A stretch of DNA of 64,000 nt from Chitinophaga deserti (GCF_003149455.1 NZ_QFFK01000010.1:62001-126000); one strand, 5' to 3'. Positions 1 through 7,612 are shown, numbered from the stretch's first letter. A program made the numbers and translations. Notes: generated by a model not told the origin, from the sequence alone.

Positions 1-791
1 CGGAAAAGTATTTCGTACACCTGCACAGGCAGCCGGCGATTCCTTTGCCTGCACTCAGTGAAATAGGTTTTGAACCTGCCGTACGGGGATTCCCTTCCTC
101 CAACCCGGAAGATGCACTTTTGAAGCATTACGATACCACCCGCGATTATCCCGCCATCGACGGTACCAGCCGCCTGGGAGTACACCTCCGGTTTGGCACG
201 GTAAGCATCCGCGAAGTGGCGCGAAGGGCATTAAAACTGAACGAAACATTCCTGAAAGAATTGATCTGGCGGGAGTTTTACCAGATGATCCTCTGGCATT
301 TCCCTGACGTGGTACATGCGTCCTTCAAAAAAGAATACGACAACATCGTGTGGCGCAACAACGAGCGGGAGTTTAAGGCCTGGTGCGAAGGACAAACAGG
401 TTATCCTATTGTGGATGCCGGTATGCGCGAACTGAATGAAACAGGCTATATGCACAACAGGGTGCGCATGGTGGTAGCCAGCTTTTTAACAAAGCATCTG
501 TTGATCGACTGGCGATGGGGAGAGGCCTATTTCGCAAAGAAGCTGCTGGATTACGACCTTGCTGCCAATAACGGCGGCTGGCAATGGGCGGCTGGCTCCG
601 GCTGCGATGCAGCTCCTTACTTCCGGGTCTTTAACCCCACATTACAGGCACAGAAGTTCGATAAGGATGGTAAATACATCCGCAAATGGGTACCTGAATT
701 TGATACACTCACTTATGTTTCCCCCATTGTAAACCATGAAATGGCCCGGAAAAGGGCCCTGGAAACCTATGGAAAGGCCCTGAAGCCATAA
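1..791 (+). CDS. phrB: Deoxyribodipyrimidine photolyase/cryptochrome, C-terminal part (5' end outside window)
   Basis: This is the FAD-binding half of a DNA photolyase, the flavoenzyme that uses light to split pyrimidine dimers in DNA. The reading frame is open from base 3, so the gene is cut by the window edge; the TTG at 45 lies inside the conserved fold and is not the real start. Family signatures are clear: the TSRLGVHLRFG segment, ELIWREFYQMIL, AWCEGQTGYPIVDAGMREL, the HNRVRMVVASFL segment and the WQWAAGSGCDAAPYFRVFNP block that lines the FAD and lesion pocket. About 260 codons of the usual 430-470 are present, so the N-terminal antenna domain is missing. Whether it repairs DNA or acts as a cryptochrome-like sensor cannot be told from this half. 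It is followed by a 467-base gap with palindromic boxes. Confidence 0.93.
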   Translation, partial: EKYFVHLHRQPAIPLPALSEIGFEPAVRGFPSSNPEDALLKHYDTTRDYPAIDGTSRLGVHLRFGTVSIREVARRALKLNETFLKELIWREFYQMILWHFPDVVHASFKKEYDNIVWRNNEREFKAWCEGQTGYPIVDAGMRELNETGYMHNRVRMVVASFLTKHLLIDWRWGEAYFAKKLLDYDLAANNGGWQWAAGSGCDAAPYFRVFNPTLQAQKFDKDGKYIRKWVPEFDTLTYVSPIVNHEMARKRALETYGKALKP

Positions 792-837
792 ATAAAGGCT
801 CCTTTACTGGTGGGTTAAAGCAGGTTAAAAGAAGGGT

Positions 838-939
838 TACTGTATATCAACAGTATATAAAACCGGGGTAAACCCGGTACTGTAGCGGAAAAGCTGTGAT
901 TTATATACATTACAGTACCATTATAGTAAGGATACTGTA
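838..939. promoter_or_regulatory. Cluster of TACTGTA/TACAGTA boxes downstream of the photolyase gene
   Basis: Within about 100 bases the heptamer TACTGTA occurs at 838-844, 878-884 and 933-939, and its reverse complement TACAGTA at 911-917, with a near copy (AACAGTA) at 849-855. The first pair forms the palindrome TACTGT-N6-ACAGTA. Between them, ACCGGG and CCCGGT (862-867 and 73-78 of the same stretch, i.e. 873-878) can form a six-pair hairpin. The arrangement looks like repeated operator half-sites. No start codon for a regulated gene lies close downstream on the plus strand, and mqnD converges from the right. The function is unknown. Confidence 0.4.
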
Positions 940-1172
940 TCTGCAGACTAATATTTACTTAACATAATTGTTATTGCAGCGATTTCAGCAGATCTTGTTG
1001 AATATCAGTTGCTTTCAGACCCGGATGTTTCATCACGGGCCTGTTTAATGCCAACCGGTACCGGTTTTTGCCGTTATTTTGTGAGGAGTGTACCAGTTTC
1101 CCTGCCGGATTTTTAGGGCCCCGCCACAGTAGCGGGTTTGAGTACGTTTTTTACTTTGCAGGTGCCGAAAAG

Positions 1173-1271
1173 GTACATTAACCGTGCACTATCTGTGGAG
1201 TAACTGTGAAGTAACCCTGAAGTAACTACGGAGTAACCATGGAGTAACTGTGAAGCAACTATGTAGTAACC
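1173..1271. repeat. 11-bp tandem repeat running into the 3' end of mqnD
   Basis: Seven contiguous 11-base units (1195-1271) follow the consensus RTGRAGTAACY, each with at most one mismatch. Two more degenerate units (8 of 11 matches each) precede them at 1173-1194. The last units encode the final three residues (Val-Thr-Thr) and the stop codon of mqnD on the minus strand, so the array has grown up to or into the gene. The rest of the 792-1258 interval holds no gene I can support. An array of one-helical-turn units with no open frame suggests slippage expansion or a set of binding sites in phase. Confidence 0.85.
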
Positions 1272-2056
1272 ATGCCCGCCATCTGCTTCAGCACTGCTAT
1301 TGCCTTATGCCCTTTTTCTCCCAGATCAAGACTGAAATCGTTGACATACAGCTCTATATGCTGGCGCATGACTGATTCGTCCATTTCCTGGGCGTGGTCT
1401 TTTACGTAAGGGGGCAGGGTGGGGTAGGCGGCGAAGGCAGTTTGGAGGCTTTGGGAAATGAGGGCGTCTATTTTTTGAGCCGTTTCTTCGGGAATGTCTT
1501 TCCGGATGAAGATGCCGCCGAGGGGGATGGGGTGCCCGGTTTTTTCTTCCCAGAAGGCGCCCAGGTCCGTGATTTTCACGAGGCCTTTCTGCTGGTAGGT
1601 GAAGCGGTTTTCGTGAATGATGACACCGGCATCCGCTTTTCCGGAGATGACGGCCTGTTCTATATCGGAGAATACCATGATTTCCTTGTGCTTCGCATCG
1701 GGGTAAGCAATGGAAAACAACAGGTTAGCTGTCGTATTTTCTCCGGGTATGGCAATTTTAAGGGACGATATCTGTTCGGGGGAGAGAGGTTCGCGGGCAA
1801 TGAGGAGGGGGCCGCATCCCCGGCCGAGGGCGCTGCCGCTGTTGAGCAGGCGGTATTTGTCTGCCACGCGGAGCCCGGCGGCAAAGCTCAGCTTGGTAAT
1901 GTCCAGTTTACCCTCGAGGGCCCATTTATTGAGGGTTTCCACATCTTCCAGCCGGGTATCGAAGTTAAAGCCTGCTGTGTCTATCTTTCCATTCACCAGT
2001 GCGTCGAAGATAAAGGTATCGTTCGGGCAGGGCGAAAATCCTAAGCTCAGTTGCAT
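1259..2056 (-). CDS. mqnD: 1,4-dihydroxy-6-naphthoate synthase (futalosine pathway)
   Basis: The protein (265 residues) converts cyclic dehypoxanthinyl futalosine to 1,4-dihydroxy-6-naphthoate in the futalosine route to menaquinone. It has the periplasmic-binding-protein-like fold of the MqnA/MqnD family: SLGFSPCPNDTFIF at the N-terminus, the DVETLNKWALEGKLDITKLSF segment, ALGRGCGPLLIA near residue 80 and the VIIHENRFTY block near residue 145. The length is normal for MqnD. It is the second gene of a minus-strand pair, 11 bases after mqnB, which supplies an earlier intermediate. Its last three codons and stop lie within an 11-bp tandem repeat, so its C-terminus may differ from that of relatives. 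Confidence 0.95.
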   Translation of the reverse strand: MQLSLGFSPCPNDTFIFDALVNGKIDTAGFNFDTRLEDVETLNKWALEGKLDITKLSFAAGLRVADKYRLLNSGSALGRGCGPLLIAREPLSPEQISSLKIAIPGENTTANLLFSIAYPDAKHKEIMVFSDIEQAVISGKADAGVIIHENRFTYQQKGLVKITDLGAFWEEKTGHPIPLGGIFIRKDIPEETAQKIDALISQSLQTAFAAYPTLPPYVKDHAQEMDESVMRQHIELYVNDFSLDLGEKGHKAIAVLKQMAGMVTT

Positions 2057-2067
2057 ATATCGTTCAT

Positions 2068-2724
2068 TTATCGTTCGTTATTCCAATCCTCCACCGTTTT
2101 CCGCAGCAGTTCGTTCATCTGCCTTACGGCTAAGGGGATGTCCCATTTGCTTTTATCGCGCTGCTCCACGTAATTGGAAACGGTGCGCAACTGCAGGAAA
2201 GGGACGTTTTCCAGCAGGCAGGCGTAGTGAAATGCCGCTCCTTCCATGCTTTCGAGGCCGGGCTGGTATTGCTGTTCCAGCCGGGCGATGGTGGCGGCTT
2301 CACCGCTGACGGTGTTGACGGATACGCCGGTCATCCGGGGGAGGCCGGCCAGCTGGTCAGGTACCCTGTCAAAAGGATTCAATAAATAGTCATGTGTAAA
2401 AGGATGCTGATCATGTTTCCAGAGGCCGATATGGAAGAGGTCGCGGAAAACACCATTGTCTTCCGCACCGAGGTCTGCGAAATATTCTTTATCCACGAGG
2501 GCGGCGGTGCCAAGGGGGAGGTGGTGCCGGAAGGTGCCCGCGATGCCTGCCTGGATGATGAGGGCGGGTTTTTCTGCGGAAAGCCGCTTCCCCAGGGCAT
2601 ATGCGGTGCTGAAAAGGCCGATGCCCGTGATAAGTATTTCCACATCTTTTCTGCCGGTTTCCTTCAGCCAGGTTGCCAAAGGCTGGATTTCTGCCTCCGT
2701 AGCGGCGGCAACGATCAGTTTCAT
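2068..2724 (-). CDS. mqnB: Futalosine hydrolase
   Basis: This 218-residue nucleosidase removes hypoxanthine from futalosine, giving dehypoxanthinyl futalosine for menaquinone synthesis. It belongs to the MTA/SAH nucleosidase fold: the N-terminal MKLIVAAATEAEI strand carries the catalytic acid region, GIGLFSTAYAL and IIQAGIAGTF form the ribose and purine pocket, and GLESMEGAAFHYAC near residue 160 is the conserved Met-Glu-Gly motif that binds the ribose. The LGTAALVDKEYFADLGAED stretch is typical of MqnB and not of Pfs. It lies directly upstream of mqnD, which supports the assignment. The start ATG at 2724 is divergent from the pterin operon promoter at 2757. Confidence 0.93.
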   Translation of the reverse strand: MKLIVAAATEAEIQPLATWLKETGRKDVEILITGIGLFSTAYALGKRLSAEKPALIIQAGIAGTFRHHLPLGTAALVDKEYFADLGAEDNGVFRDLFHIGLWKHDQHPFTHDYLLNPFDRVPDQLAGLPRMTGVSVNTVSGEAATIARLEQQYQPGLESMEGAAFHYACLLENVPFLQLRTVSNYVEQRDKSKWDIPLAVRQMNELLRKTVEDWNNER

Positions 2725-2756
2725 CCCATAAAGGTAAGGTTATCGTCGAATTGCTT

Positions 2757-2764
2757 TAACTTTG
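2757..2764 (+). promoter_or_regulatory. Bacteroidota -7 promoter element for the pterin synthase-folE pair
   Basis: TAACTTTG matches the Bacteroidota sigma-ABfr core TAnnTTTG exactly. It ends 21 bases before the ATG at 2786, giving a short leader. This shows that the in-frame TTG at 2762, which lies inside the element, is not the start codon. I see no clear -33 TTG at the expected distance. Confidence 0.7.
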
Positions 2765-2785
2765 CAGAAATTTATCAACAAACTA

Positions 2786-3199
2786 ATGATCTATCTGACG
2801 CGCGTAGAGCATTTTAATGCAGCGCACAAGTTGTACAATCCGCAGTGGGGTAAAGAACAGAACTATGAAGTGTTCGGCAAATGCGCGAACGATAACTGGC
2901 ATGGGCATAACTATGAGCTGCACGTTACCGTGAAAGGCGTGCCCGATCCGGAAACCGGTTTTGTATTCAACGCCAAAACGTTAGGTGTCCTGATCAATGA
3001 TGTGGTGGTGGAAAAGCTGGACCATAAGAACCTGAACATGGACGTGGATTTTATGAAAGACAAATTCACTTCCGCAGAAAATGTGGCCATCGCCATCTGG
3101 GAACAACTCGAAAAGCACCTGCCGGATACCGTTCAGCTCCATTGCATCAAGCTGCACGAAACTTCCAAGATTTACGTGGAATACTACGGCGGTAAATAA
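2786..3199 (+). CDS. 6-pyruvoyl-tetrahydropterin synthase family protein (COG0720)
   Basis: This 137-residue enzyme converts 7,8-dihydroneopterin triphosphate, the product of the adjacent FolE, to a 6-substituted pterin. The zinc site is His14, His39 and His41, and the catalytic Cys33 is set in C-ANDNW-HGH. That CX5HGH spacing is the one of true 6-pyruvoyl-tetrahydropterin synthases (tetrahydrobiopterin route); QueD of the queuosine pathway has CX3HGH. The conserved HKNLN and the C-terminal LHETSKIYVEYYGG, with the catalytic Glu, are present. The start ATG at 2786 is chosen because an upstream TTG falls inside the promoter core. folE follows after 20 bases. A role in queuosine synthesis cannot be excluded, as queE is elsewhere in the window. 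Confidence 0.88.
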   Translation: MIYLTRVEHFNAAHKLYNPQWGKEQNYEVFGKCANDNWHGHNYELHVTVKGVPDPETGFVFNAKTLGVLINDVVVEKLDHKNLNMDVDFMKDKFTSAENVAIAIWEQLEKHLPDTVQLHCIKLHETSKIYVEYYGGK

Positions 3200-3219
3200 A
3201 CTGATAAAAAACAGCAGCC

Positions 3220-3825
3220 ATGGCTTACAAGAAGGAAGAATTGTATGATGAGAAGGTGACGGAAGGATTGATGGAGCATTACCGCAACAGTATTTCCCTG
3301 CTGGGTGAAAACCCCGACCGGGAAGGGTTGATGAAAACGCCGGAGAGAATGGCCAAAGCCATGCAGTTCCTCACACAGGGTTATCAGCTCGATGCGAGGG
3401 AAGTGCTGAACGGCGCCAAATTCACTGAATCGTACAGCGAAATGGTGATCGTGAAAGACATCGAACTGTATTCCATGTGCGAGCATCATATGCTTCCCTT
3501 CTTCGGGAAAGCACATGTGGCTTATATACCCAATGGTTTCATAACCGGCCTGAGCAAGATCGCCCGTGTGGTTGATATCTTCTCCCGCCGCCTCCAGGTA
3601 CAGGAGCGCCTTACTCATCAGATCCTGGATGCCATCCAGGATACGCTGCAGCCCCAGGGCGTAGCCGTGGTGATCGAAGCGCAGCACCTCTGTATGATGA
3701 TGCGCGGTGTGCAGAAACAGAACTCTGTAACCACTACTTCTGCTTTCAGCGGCCAGTTCGAAGACGGTACCACCCGTGCCGAATTCATGAAACTCATCAG
3801 CTCCGACCTGATGGGGCGCCGGTAA
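3220..3825 (+). CDS. folE: GTP cyclohydrolase I
   Basis: This 201-residue enzyme makes 7,8-dihydroneopterin triphosphate from GTP, the entry step for folate, tetrahydropterin and 7-deazaguanine synthesis. The zinc ligands are visible in MCEHHMLPFFG (Cys and His) and in QHLCMMMRGVQ (Cys). NPDREGLMKTPERMAKA, the GLSKIARVVDIFSRRLQ helix and the TTTSAFSGQF segment are family hallmarks. The length is normal. It is co-transcribed with the pyruvoyl-tetrahydropterin synthase gene just upstream, so its product is probably channelled to that enzyme as well as to folate. A hairpin with a T-run follows it. Confidence 0.97.
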   Translation: MAYKKEELYDEKVTEGLMEHYRNSISLLGENPDREGLMKTPERMAKAMQFLTQGYQLDAREVLNGAKFTESYSEMVIVKDIELYSMCEHHMLPFFGKAHVAYIPNGFITGLSKIARVVDIFSRRLQVQERLTHQILDAIQDTLQPQGVAVVIEAQHLCMMMRGVQKQNSVTTTSAFSGQFEDGTTRAEFMKLISSDLMGRR

Positions 3826-3856
3826 AAAAGCACCTAACTTATTGATTGTATTTTCC

Positions 3857-3906
3857 TATGGTTTAACCCGGCGACTCTGGAAGCTGGATTAAACCATAAT
3901 TTTTTA
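3857..3906 (+). terminator. Stem-loop with T-run after folE
   Basis: TATGGTTTAA (3857-3866) and TTAAACCATA (3889-3898) form a perfect ten-pair stem with a 22-base loop, followed by AATTTTTTA. It lies 32 bases after the folE stop and just before the fabD promoter, so it could end folE transcription or act as an operator for fabD. Confidence 0.55.
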
Positions 3907-3908
3907 TA

Positions 3909-3916
3909 TATATTTG
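3909..3916 (+). promoter_or_regulatory. Bacteroidota -7 promoter element for fabD
   Basis: TATATTTG is an exact match to TAnnTTTG and ends 23 bases before the fabD ATG at 3940. It sits immediately after the folE hairpin. No convincing -33 element is seen because the expected region is part of the hairpin. Confidence 0.65.
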
Positions 3917-3939
3917 CCATCTGATAATTAATCATATCA

Positions 3940-4842
3940 ATGAAGCACGCATACGTTTTTCCCGGTCAGGGAGCACAATTTACCGGTATGGGCAAAGCTT
4001 TCTACGAGCAAAGCACCAAAGCCCGCGATCTTTTCGAGCAAGCAAACGAATTGCTCGGTTTCAGGATCTCCGATGTGATGTTTGAAGGCTCCGAAGCCGA
4101 TCTCAAACAAACGAAAGTAACCCAGCCCGCAGTGTTCCTGCACTCGGTGATCGGGTTCCTCTGCCTGGAAAACGCCCGTCCTGATATGACGGCCGGCCAC
4201 TCCCTCGGCGAATTTTCTGCCCTCGTTGCCAACGGCGCCCTCGGCTTTGCCGATGCACTCAAACTGGTGTCTATCCGTGCAAATGCCATGCAGAAAGCCT
4301 GTGAGATCACGCCATCTACCATGGCTGTGGTATTGGGCCTCGACGATGCCAAAGTAGAAGAAATCTGCGCCACTATCACCGACGATACTGTGGTGCCTGC
4401 GAATTATAACTGTCCGGGCCAGCTCGTGATATCCGGTACTAAAACCGGTATTGCCCGTGCCATGGAACTACTGAAAGCTGCTGGCGCCAAGCGCGTTATG
4501 GAGCTCGCGGTAGGAGGGGCTTTCCACTCACCGCTGATGGCTCCCGCACAGGAAGAGCTGCAGGCTGCCATTGAAGCTACCGCTTTCAATAACCCCGCAT
4601 GCCCTGTTTATCAGAACGTTGTAGCTAAAGCCGTAACCGACCCTTCGGCTATCAAGCAAAACCTGATCACCCAGCTCACCGGCGCCGTTAAATGGACGCA
4701 GTGTGTACAGGCCATGGTGGCAGATGGTGCAACCCGCTTCACAGAGGTGGGTCCCGGTAAAGTATTACAGGGCCTCATCGCCAAGATCGATAAGACCGCC
4801 GTTACCGATGGCGTAAGCGATTCTCTGGTTGCCGCTAATTAA
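3940..4842 (+). CDS. fabD: Malonyl-CoA:acyl carrier protein transacylase
   Basis: FabD (300 residues) moves malonyl from CoA to acyl carrier protein to feed fatty acid elongation in the cytoplasm. The protein opens with VFPGQGAQFTGMGK. It carries the nucleophile Ser88 in GHSLGEFSALVA and the catalytic His196 in GGAFHSPLM. The QPAVFLHSV helix and the C-terminal EVGPGKVLQGLI segment also fit the family, and the length is standard. It has its own promoter and is followed after 60 bases by a small lipoprotein gene. Other fab genes are not adjacent here; fabH is about 4 kb further on the opposite strand. Confidence 0.96.
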   Translation: MKHAYVFPGQGAQFTGMGKAFYEQSTKARDLFEQANELLGFRISDVMFEGSEADLKQTKVTQPAVFLHSVIGFLCLENARPDMTAGHSLGEFSALVANGALGFADALKLVSIRANAMQKACEITPSTMAVVLGLDDAKVEEICATITDDTVVPANYNCPGQLVISGTKTGIARAMELLKAAGAKRVMELAVGGAFHSPLMAPAQEELQAAIEATAFNNPACPVYQNVVAKAVTDPSAIKQNLITQLTGAVKWTQCVQAMVADGATRFTEVGPGKVLQGLIAKIDKTAVTDGVSDSLVAAN

Positions 4843-4902
4843 TCCGGATTGTAACTATTCCGGCGGCATGCGCGTTTCACAGGAGATTTAAAACATGTCC
4901 CT

Positions 4903-5307
4903 ATGCGGAAACGCGTCGTGTTAGGCCTCATCGCTGTTGCAGCGGTAGCTGGCTGCTCCAAAAAGTCGGATGAAGAAGTGCGCTGGCTAGAAAGCGGGGA
5001 GAAAAAGGAAACGATTATTTTCTATGGCCGTATTCCCAATCCTGCAGGCTCAGGCGCTCCCGGCAGTGTTAATACTGCTGCCAACAGCTTCTTTTTTCAG
5101 GCCCGGAAGCTTCCGCCGGAATCCAGTTACCCCAATGCTTCAGGATTGTATTTTTTCCAGCTGGAAAAAGACAGTATCCTGTTCCGCAATAACGACAGGA
5201 AGTTTTACTTCGTTATGTCGCCCGATCAAAAATCATTCACCATTGGCCGGTTTTTCCCGGAAAATGGAACACGGTTGCCTGATAAGCTGGTGTTTATCCG
5301 GCAATAA
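4903..5307 (+). CDS. Small secreted lipoprotein of unknown function
   Basis: I do not recognise this 134-residue protein. It has a clear lipoprotein signal: a basic start (MRKR), a hydrophobic core and the lipobox AVAGC with the acylated Cys at about residue 18, followed by a charged linker (KKSDEE). The mature part is mixed alpha/beta with no metal or catalytic motif that I can see, and ends in KLVFIRQ. It should be anchored in the inner or outer membrane facing the periplasm. It follows fabD by 60 bases, so it may be read through from that promoter, and it ends at a strong bidirectional terminator. Confidence 0.75.
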   Translation: MRKRVVLGLIAVAAVAGCSKKSDEEVRWLESGEKKETIIFYGRIPNPAGSGAPGSVNTAANSFFFQARKLPPESSYPNASGLYFFQLEKDSILFRNNDRKFYFVMSPDQKSFTIGRFFPENGTRLPDKLVFIRQ

Positions 5308-5320
5308 GATGACCACATAA

Positions 5321-5355
5321 AAAAAAGCGTCCCGGTTGTATCGGGACGCTTTTTT
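5321..5355. terminator. Bidirectional intrinsic terminator
   Basis: A fourteen-pair stem (5321-5334 with 5342-5355) has the core GCGTCCCG/CGGGACGC flanked by A- and T-runs, and a seven-base loop. It separates the convergent lipoprotein gene (plus) and the GNAT gene (minus), and serves both. Confidence 0.92.
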
Positions 5356-5357
5356 AT

Positions 5358-5804
5358 TTACAGGTCGATGCTCGCATTCAACCATTCCGGGTCGAAGCTG
5401 GCGCCGTACTTTTTGTAGAAATTGATAGCAGGCTCGTTCCAATCCAGCACCTGCCACATCATGCCGCTGAACTTCTTTTCGCGGGCTTCCACCAGTAACT
5501 GATCGAACAGTAATTTGCCGATTCCCTGTCCACGGTGACTGTCTGTCACCACAATATCCTCCAGGTACATGCGCATGCCTTTCCAGGTAGAGTACCGGAT
5601 GTAATACAATGCCATCCCGGCGATCACGCCAGCAGCTTCTGCCACAAAGGCCCACCATACAGGGTTAGGGCCGAAGCCGCATTCTTCGAAATGCTCCTGC
5701 GAAACGGTTACCTGCTCGGGGGCTTTTTCGTATAACGCCAGTTCCCGCACCAGTTCCATCATGCGGGCGCAATCTTTTCTTTCTGCTCTTCTTATCGTAA
5801 TCAT
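5358..5804 (-). CDS. GNAT-family N-acetyltransferase
   Basis: This 148-residue GNAT enzyme should move an acetyl group from acetyl-CoA to an amine. The acetyl-CoA loop is seen in SHRGQGIGKLLFD (R/QxxGxG), preceded by the LEDIVVTD strand. The WNEPAINFYKKYGA segment near the C-terminus is the conserved motif B. Overall resemblance is to the spermidine/diamine acetyltransferase-like branch (YEKAPEQVTVSQEHF near residue 30, WWAFVAE). The substrate is not determined by the sequence. It lies 14 bases after the PLP-dependent lyase gene on the same strand and is probably co-transcribed with it. Confidence 0.88.
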   Translation of the reverse strand: MITIRRAERKDCARMMELVRELALYEKAPEQVTVSQEHFEECGFGPNPVWWAFVAEAAGVIAGMALYYIRYSTWKGMRMYLEDIVVTDSHRGQGIGKLLFDQLLVEAREKKFSGMMWQVLDWNEPAINFYKKYGASFDPEWLNASIDL

Positions 5805-5818
5805 GTGTATGTATTCGT

Positions 5819-7039
5819 TTAGGCGAGGGCCTGATCGAGGTCGGATAAAATGTCGGTCACGGATTCGAGGCCGGTGCTCATACGGATGAGCCCGTCTGTG
5901 ATATCATATTTTTCGCGCAGTTCCTTCGGCACGCTGTAATGTGTCATGGAAGCGGGATGGCAGATGAGGGTGTCTGTAGTACCCAGGCTCACCGCGCGCA
6001 GGCACATCCGGAGCTTGTCGATGAACTTCTTACCCGATTCCAGCCCGCCTTTCAGCTCAAAGCTCAGCATGGCGCCGGGGTGCTTCATCTGCCGGGAGGC
6101 GATCATGAAATCCGGGTGATCGGCCAGGCCGAGATAGTTAACGCTGGCGATGGCAGGGTGCCCTTCCAGGTAGCCGGCTACTTCCATGGCGTTGTGGCAA
6201 TGGCGCTCCATCCGTACTTCCAGCGTTTTAATGCCCTGTGTGAGCATGAATGCATCGAAGGGGTTGGAGTTGGCGCCCAGTAAACGGTGTACTTTCTCTA
6301 CCGGGCCGTTCATCAGTTCCACGTCGCGCCCGATAAGCACACCGCCGATAGCGGTGCCGTGGCCGTTGAGGAACTTGGTGGTGGAATGAAATACATAATC
6401 AGCGCCATAGGCAAATGGCTGCTGCAGGTATGGAGTGGCAAAGGTGTTATCTACCGCAGTGATAAGGCCACGGTCTTTCCCCAGGCCAATCAGCACTTCC
6501 AGATCCACACAACGGAGCGTGGGGTTGGCAGGCGTTTCGAGGTACATCATGCGGATGGAGGCATCTTTGCGGAGTACGTCTTCCACGGCATTGATGTCGC
6601 GCATGTCGATAATGATAGCCTCGATCCCCAGTGGCGGGAGGATCTTGCGGAACAGTTCTTCCGTACCGCCGTAAAGGGAATAATGGGAGAGTATCTTATC
6701 GCCCGATTTGAGGTGGGCGAGGAAAAGCGTGGAGAGGGCGCCCATACCGGAGGAATGCAGTTTGGCTTTGAGCTGTAGCGGTGCCCCGTCCGGCCCGGTG
6801 AGGCCAAAAGCTTCAAGGGCAGCAATTTTACCTTCCGCTTCCCGGAAATTGGGAGAGTCCCAGCGGGAATAAATAAAGCCGTCTTCCTGCCCGCTGAAAC
6901 GGCGCATGCCTTGTTCGGCAGAGTCGTAAACATAGGTGGAGGAGGCGTAAATAGGCGTCAGATGGGCGTATCTCGGGTCCTGCTCATGGCCTGCATGCAC
7001 GCAAACCGAACTAAAACCTGTGAGCGGAGAAGGATTCAT
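5819..7039 (-). CDS. Trans-sulfuration family PLP-dependent enzyme (cystathionine gamma-synthase/methionine gamma-lyase type)
   Basis: This 406-residue Cys/Met-metabolism enzyme uses pyridoxal phosphate. The cofactor lysine is Lys222 in HSTTKFLNGHG. The AVDNTFATPYLQQP segment carries the aspartate that contacts the pyridine ring, and YSRWDSPNFREAEGKIAALE is the N-terminal active-site loop supplied to the neighbouring subunit. The second phosphate-binding region is LHSSGMGALSTLF. The C-terminal RMSTGLESVTDILSDLDQAL is typical. Sequence alone does not separate cystathionine gamma-synthase, gamma-lyase and methionine gamma-lyase. It is the first gene of a minus-strand pair with a GNAT enzyme and is divergent from the DinB-like gene. 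Confidence 0.9.
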   Translation of the reverse strand: MNPSPLTGFSSVCVHAGHEQDPRYAHLTPIYASSTYVYDSAEQGMRRFSGQEDGFIYSRWDSPNFREAEGKIAALEAFGLTGPDGAPLQLKAKLHSSGMGALSTLFLAHLKSGDKILSHYSLYGGTEELFRKILPPLGIEAIIIDMRDINAVEDVLRKDASIRMMYLETPANPTLRCVDLEVLIGLGKDRGLITAVDNTFATPYLQQPFAYGADYVFHSTTKFLNGHGTAIGGVLIGRDVELMNGPVEKVHRLLGANSNPFDAFMLTQGIKTLEVRMERHCHNAMEVAGYLEGHPAIASVNYLGLADHPDFMIASRQMKHPGAMLSFELKGGLESGKKFIDKLRMCLRAVSLGTTDTLICHPASMTHYSVPKELREKYDITDGLIRMSTGLESVTDILSDLDQALA

Positions 7040-7117
7040 ATGCGGGAGTTTGAATAATTTTTTGGTTATGATTATCTTGTTAAGGTAAATCAGTCAGGCT
7101 GTAAAAATAAGATTTTA

Positions 7118-7612
7118 ATGAAGGAACTTCTCTTGCAATTGGCGGGACACAACGCCTGGGCTACCCGCAGGCTGATGAAGCTGCTGGCTACGCTTACCGA
7201 TGAGCAGCTGGACCGCGATATGGGCAGCAGCTTCCCGACGCTCCGGGCTACGGTATTGCATGTCTGGAACGCAGAAAGCATCTGGTACCAGCGGCTGCAC
7301 CTGGCCAGTCCGGTGATTCCTGCAGCAGTGGCTTTCCAGGGAGATGCGGGGGAGATGGCAAGGTTGTATGTGAAGCAGAGCGAAGAGCTGGAGGCCTTTG
7401 TAACCCTGGCCTCTGCAGCTAAGCTGGCCCATACTGTGGAATATAACAGCCCGGCGCTGGGGATCTGTAAAACGCCTGTTGAGCAGATTCTGCTCATGGC
7501 ATTTACCCATTCTGCCTTTCACCGCGGACAGCTGGTAACGATGTTGCGCCAGCAGGGCATTCCGAAAATACCTTCCACGGATTTCATCGAATATGCACGG
7601 GTGAAAAAATAA
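7118..7612 (+). CDS. DinB-family putative metal-dependent protein
   Basis: This 164-residue four-helix protein belongs to the DinB/YfiT-like superfamily. The metal triad is present: His48 in LHVWNAE, and His131 and His135 in HSAFHRGQLV. The opening HNAWATRRLM helix and the SIWYQRL segment are usual for the family. Members include thiol-dependent transferases that use bacillithiol or mycothiol, and many with unknown substrates; nothing here tells which. It is followed after 31 bases by the Nudix-type regulator and the two may be co-transcribed. Confidence 0.85.
   Translation: MKELLLQLAGHNAWATRRLMKLLATLTDEQLDRDMGSSFPTLRATVLHVWNAESIWYQRLHLASPVIPAAVAFQGDAGEMARLYVKQSEELEAFVTLASAAKLAHTVEYNSPALGICKTPVEQILLMAFTHSAFHRGQLVTMLRQQGIPKIPSTDFIEYARVKK

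Noticed and set aside
838..855. LexA (SOS) box
   Set aside because: The palindrome TACTGT-N6-ACAGTA looks like one, but CTG and CAG are eight bases apart instead of ten and it is downstream of the repair gene, so I list it only as an unassigned operator-like motif.
1195..1271. CRISPR array or integron-like element
   Set aside because: Units are 11 bases with no unique spacers and no cas genes nearby; it is a simple tandem repeat.
2786..3199. QueD (queuosine) annotation
   Set aside because: The Cys-X5-His-Gly-His spacing is that of pyruvoyl-tetrahydropterin synthase and QueD has X3; it remains possible but is not my first choice.
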